Source: JBAUHN01 sp049680295
Lineage (GTDB): Bacteria; Pseudomonadota; Alphaproteobacteria; Rhodobacterales; Rhodobacteraceae
Reading direction: 5' to 3'
DNA length: 15,891 bases
Assembly: GCA_049680295.1 (NCBI GenBank)
Contig: JBAUHN010000373.1
Span: 1 to 15,891 of the forward strand
A model generated the notes under the pieces. That model did no database searches, was not told the origin of the DNA, and was given only the letters and a program-made list of their open reading frames with translations. Positions 13,728-15,891 of the stretch are shown here, piece after piece. A program made the position numbers and the translations under genes. Position 1 is the first letter of the stretch. Every line of letters starts with the position of its first letter.

Positions 13728-14762
13728 TCAGGAGACACACCAGTCAAGGTTAAAACCGGGGTCGAAGACGGTAACCGGGCCATCGGGCGTGTCGATATGC
13801 GACGGGTAGGTGGCACCGGTTTTGGTGAGCGTGATTGTATCTGAGTTGGTGGGCAGCCCGTAAAAGGCGGGGCCGTTCAGGGAGGCGAATTTCTCCAGGG
13901 TGTCCAGCGCGTTTTCATCCTCAAACACTTGCGCCAGAATGGAGATCGTGTTGGGTGCGGTAAAGCAACCGGCGCAGCCACAGGGCAGTAATTTATTGGC
14001 GTCCGTATGCGGTGCGCTATCGGTGCCGAGGAAAAACCGGGCATCGCCAGATGTGGCGGCCGCACGCAGGGCAAGGCGGTGTTCTTCGCGTTTGGCAACG
14101 GGCAGGCAATAGTAATGCGGGCGGATGCCGCCAGCGAGGATGTGGTTTCGGTTGATCACCAGGTGGTGGGTGGTGATGGTGGCGGCCAGGTTTTTGTTGT
14201 GCGCGCGGACGTAATCGGCGGCTTGCGCCGTTGTGATATGTTCCATGACCACTTTCAGATCCGGCGTGGCGCGGCGCAGTGGGTCTAGTATGCGGTCGAT
14301 GAACACGGCCTCGCGGTCAAAGATGTCGATGCTTGGATCTGTGACCTCACCGTGGACGCAAAGCGGCAGGCCGATCTGGGCCATGCGGTCGAGAACCGGG
14401 CGCACGGCGTCGAAATTACTGACACCGCTGGATGAATTGGTTGTAGCACCCGCCGGGTATAGTTTTACCGCGCGGATGAGCCCTGCGTGAAAACCGGCTT
14501 CGACATCGTCGGGATCGGTCTTTTCAGTCAGGTAGAGGGTCATCAGTGGCTCGAATGACGCGCCATTGGGCCGTGCCGCAAGGATGCGGTCGCGGTAGGC
14601 CGCCGCCTGCGTGCTGGTCACGACAGGTGGCACGAGGTTGGGCATAATGATCGCGCGGGCGAAATGGGCGCAAGTATGCGGCAAGACTGCCGCAAGCATA
14701 TCGCCGTCGCGCAGATGCAGGTGCCAGTCATCGGGTCGTTTGAGCGTCAGAGATTTTGTCAT
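13728..14762 (-). CDS. pyrC: Dihydroorotase, class II
   Basis: A zinc amidohydrolase that closes carbamoyl-aspartate to dihydroorotate, third step of pyrimidine synthesis. The 344-residue length fits the E. coli-type class II enzyme. Metal ligands are visible in order: His14 and His16 in 'DWHLHLRDG', the carboxylated Lys100 in 'AVKLYPAGAT', His137 in 'LCVHGEV', His175 in 'VMEHITT' and Asp248 in 'FLGTDSAPH'. 'LPCGCAGCFTA' near residue 260 is also typical. The start at 14762 places the first metal motif at the usual distance. No Shine-Dalgarno sequence is evident upstream. The gene is followed by pyrE (88 bp) and preceded by the alpha/beta-hydrolase-like gene (114 bp, with a G/C hairpin between). 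Confidence 0.97.
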   Translation of the reverse strand: MTKSLTLKRPDDWHLHLRDGDMLAAVLPHTCAHFARAIIMPNLVPPVVTSTQAAAYRDRILAARPNGASFEPLMTLYLTEKTDPDDVEAGFHAGLIRAVKLYPAGATTNSSSGVSNFDAVRPVLDRMAQIGLPLCVHGEVTDPSIDIFDREAVFIDRILDPLRRATPDLKVVMEHITTAQAADYVRAHNKNLAATITTHHLVINRNHILAGGIRPHYYCLPVAKREEHRLALRAAATSGDARFFLGTDSAPHTDANKLLPCGCAGCFTAPNTISILAQVFEDENALDTLEKFASLNGPAFYGLPTNSDTITLTKTGATYPSHIDTPDGPVTVFDPGFNLDWCVS

Positions 14763-14857
14763 GGGCGCGGGCTAGCACAGCTACCCGGCCCCCGCTAGGA
14801 CACAGATCAAATAATGTCACTTCGTCGGCGCTGTTTTCGCAAAATCGGGTTGGTTTT

Positions 14858-14873
14858 CGGGGCTGCGTCCCCG
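14858..14873 (-). terminator. G/C hairpin after the 14877-15815 gene, possible terminator
   Basis: CGGGG and CCCCG form a perfect 5-bp stem around a 6-nt loop, 4 bp after the stop codon of the upstream gene. The following minus-strand sequence is A-rich rather than T-rich, so termination would be weak or Rho-assisted. Confidence 0.3.
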
Positions 14874-14876
14874 CGC

Positions 14877-15815
14877 CTAGGTCTTGCCGGCTTTCTTGAG
14901 GCGGGCGGCGAAGCGCGGGGCCTTCATCCGAGAGACCACGTTTTTGCAAATGGCATGAGCCAGAGGCGGACGGTTTTTGGTATCTGCGATCCGCAGCAGG
15001 CTGCGCAGGTACGAAGGGTCGTCACGCCGCGCACGGTAGTGTTTGGCGAAATTCGTGAGCGTCAATTCGCCTTGTGCAGCATCTTTCACAACGTCGTGCA
15101 GAACGTTCATTCGTAGCAGATCTTTTTCCAGATCAGCGCCCATATTGCGCATCCTAAGCCGCGTTACATTGTCGGCATTAAACAGGGCTGCGTGCATTGC
15201 ATCAAGCTGTTGGGCCGGATCATAAACCACAAAAGCGGCACCCGCAGCATCCAGCATATCGGGTGCATACCCATAGCGGTTGGTAAAGTCAGCGCGGCGG
15301 TGGGATCGAAATCGTGTGTCCCATTCGGTAATGCGGTGGTCAAGCGTTGCCTGAGGTTGAATGACAAAAACCGTCGACCCAGGTGCGGCCACAGAGAATG
15401 CCGCAGCCGCATAGCCGCAAGATCCGGCACCGTAGAAAATGATGTTGTCAAAGGCATCGAAAAAGCTGTCATCGACCAGGCTGTCGAAATAACCAAACAC
15501 CGCCGGATCACGGAACCATGTGTCGTTGGGGCTGAGCAGGCAAAGGTGTGACCAGCCAAAGTCACGCGCCATATCCCAGCCAAATGGGTGATGAGAGGGT
15601 GACAGATTGCGAATTCCAGATATGCTTTCGAAGCTGACCAGCAGGGTAGAGCTGCCTTCGAGGAAGGTGGCAGAGTGAATCTCGCTCAAAGTCTCAAATC
15701 CGCCCAGTGGCTGCACCACCGATTTTACAGCGTTCAGCCATTTATGGTCAGGTACTTCGCAAAGCGAAGGGCCAAAATCAACAGTCGCGTGGCGTTTTTG
15801 CTGCATGTGCTGCAT
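14877..15815 (-). CDS. Conserved protein with alpha/beta-hydrolase-like core, unknown function
   Basis: A 312-residue soluble protein without signal or membrane segments. I recall relatives in roseobacters being labelled phosphoadenosine phosphosulfate reductase, but I see none of the expected PAPS reductase motifs (no ECGLH catalytic cysteine). Instead, a strand followed by 'FYGAGSCGYAAAAFSVAAPG' (127-146) matches a nucleophile elbow (small-x-Ser-x-Gly, Ser132). 'VIQPQATLD' (151-159) and 'RYGYAPDML' follow, as in proteins with an alpha/beta-hydrolase fold found near polysaccharide genes. 'DTWFRDPAV' (98-106) looks conserved too. A GAGGAAG lies about 6 nt before the ATG at 15815, which directly abuts the stop of the preceding gene, so the start is well supported. 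Reaction and substrate are unknown. Confidence 0.8.
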   Translation of the reverse strand: MQHMQQKRHATVDFGPSLCEVPDHKWLNAVKSVVQPLGGFETLSEIHSATFLEGSSTLLVSFESISGIRNLSPSHHPFGWDMARDFGWSHLCLLSPNDTWFRDPAVFGYFDSLVDDSFFDAFDNIIFYGAGSCGYAAAAFSVAAPGSTVFVIQPQATLDHRITEWDTRFRSHRRADFTNRYGYAPDMLDAAGAAFVVYDPAQQLDAMHAALFNADNVTRLRMRNMGADLEKDLLRMNVLHDVVKDAAQGELTLTNFAKHYRARRDDPSYLRSLLRIADTKNRPPLAHAICKNVVSRMKAPRFAARLKKAGKT

Positions 15816-15891
15816 CTAACGCTTCCTCATTAAAGCACCACCAGAAATGGCCATTAGGAAGATACCAATTACCGTACCATTACGGCCAAAA
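15816..15891 (-). CDS. C-terminal end of an unidentified, probably membrane-anchored protein
   Basis: The minus strand stays open from the window edge to a TAG at 15818-15816, encoding 24 residues. The hydrophobic stretch 'GTVIGIFLMAISGGALM' is followed directly by 'RKR' and the stop, which is how a C-terminal transmembrane helix with a basic cytoplasmic end looks. The TAG is followed immediately by the ATG of the next gene, whose Shine-Dalgarno sequence lies inside this frame, as in coupled operon genes. The rest of the gene is outside the window, so it cannot be named. It could be the last helix of a transporter or a single C-terminal anchor. A chance open frame is possible. Confidence 0.45.
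   Translation of the reverse strand, partial: FGRNGTVIGIFLMAISGGALMRKR

Noticed and set aside
13640..13816. In-frame N-terminal extension of pyrE
   Set aside because: It would overlap the end of pyrC by about 89 bp and adds no conserved sequence; the ATG at 13639 fits the family start and has an AGGA upstream.
1..15891. Mobile elements, CRISPR arrays, attachment sites, rRNA or tRNA genes
   Set aside because: No transposase or integrase-like protein, no regularly spaced repeats, and no cloverleaf or rRNA-like sequence was found on either strand.

Overview
The window is a block of housekeeping genes from an alphaproteobacterium, most likely a member of the Rhodobacterales (roseobacter group). 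This rests on the protein types and residues (a PurF with Fe-S ligand cysteines, class II PyrC, roseobacter-like PqiA-family and SDR proteins) and on the gene order pyrC-pyrE-dnaB-alr-mlaE-mlaF-pqiA-like-radA-cvpA-purF-SDR-surE-pcm, which I recall from that group. The species cannot be named from the sequence alone. No rRNA, tRNA, CRISPR array, insertion sequence or prophage was seen.

All 18 genes lie on the minus strand, so transcription runs from high to low coordinates. In that order they are: the C-terminal end of an unidentified membrane-anchored protein (15816-15891); a conserved protein with an alpha/beta-hydrolase-like core (14877-15815); pyrC and pyrE (pyrimidine synthesis); dnaB (replicative helicase) behind a 248-bp regulatory gap; an overlapping alr-mlaE-mlaF cluster (D-alanine supply plus a lipid-transport ABC core); a small, A/T-richer gene for a secreted orphan protein (7907-8377); a PqiA-type membrane protein; radA (recombination); cvpA; a PAS-domain histidine kinase; purF (first step of purine synthesis); a DUF1801 protein; a degenerate short-chain dehydrogenase; and the surE-pcm pair (nucleotidase plus protein repair methyltransferase), with pcm cut by the window edge.

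Most of this is ordinary core genome. The accessory-looking parts are the secreted orphan gene between mlaF and the pqiA-like gene, and the histidine kinase between cvpA and purF. The kinase has its own Shine-Dalgarno sequence, a perfect TTAA-N7-TTAA motif upstream (CtrA-type) and a terminator-like hairpin downstream. The dnaB leader holds a good promoter with a DnaA-box-like 9-mer in its spacer and further similar 9-mers around it, suggesting replication-linked control. MlaE, MlaF and a PqiA-like protein, all normally partners of MCE proteins, are present without any MCE gene. I found no complete undescribed multi-gene system; the best leads are these regulatory sites and the poorly named genes at 7907-8377 and 14877-15815.
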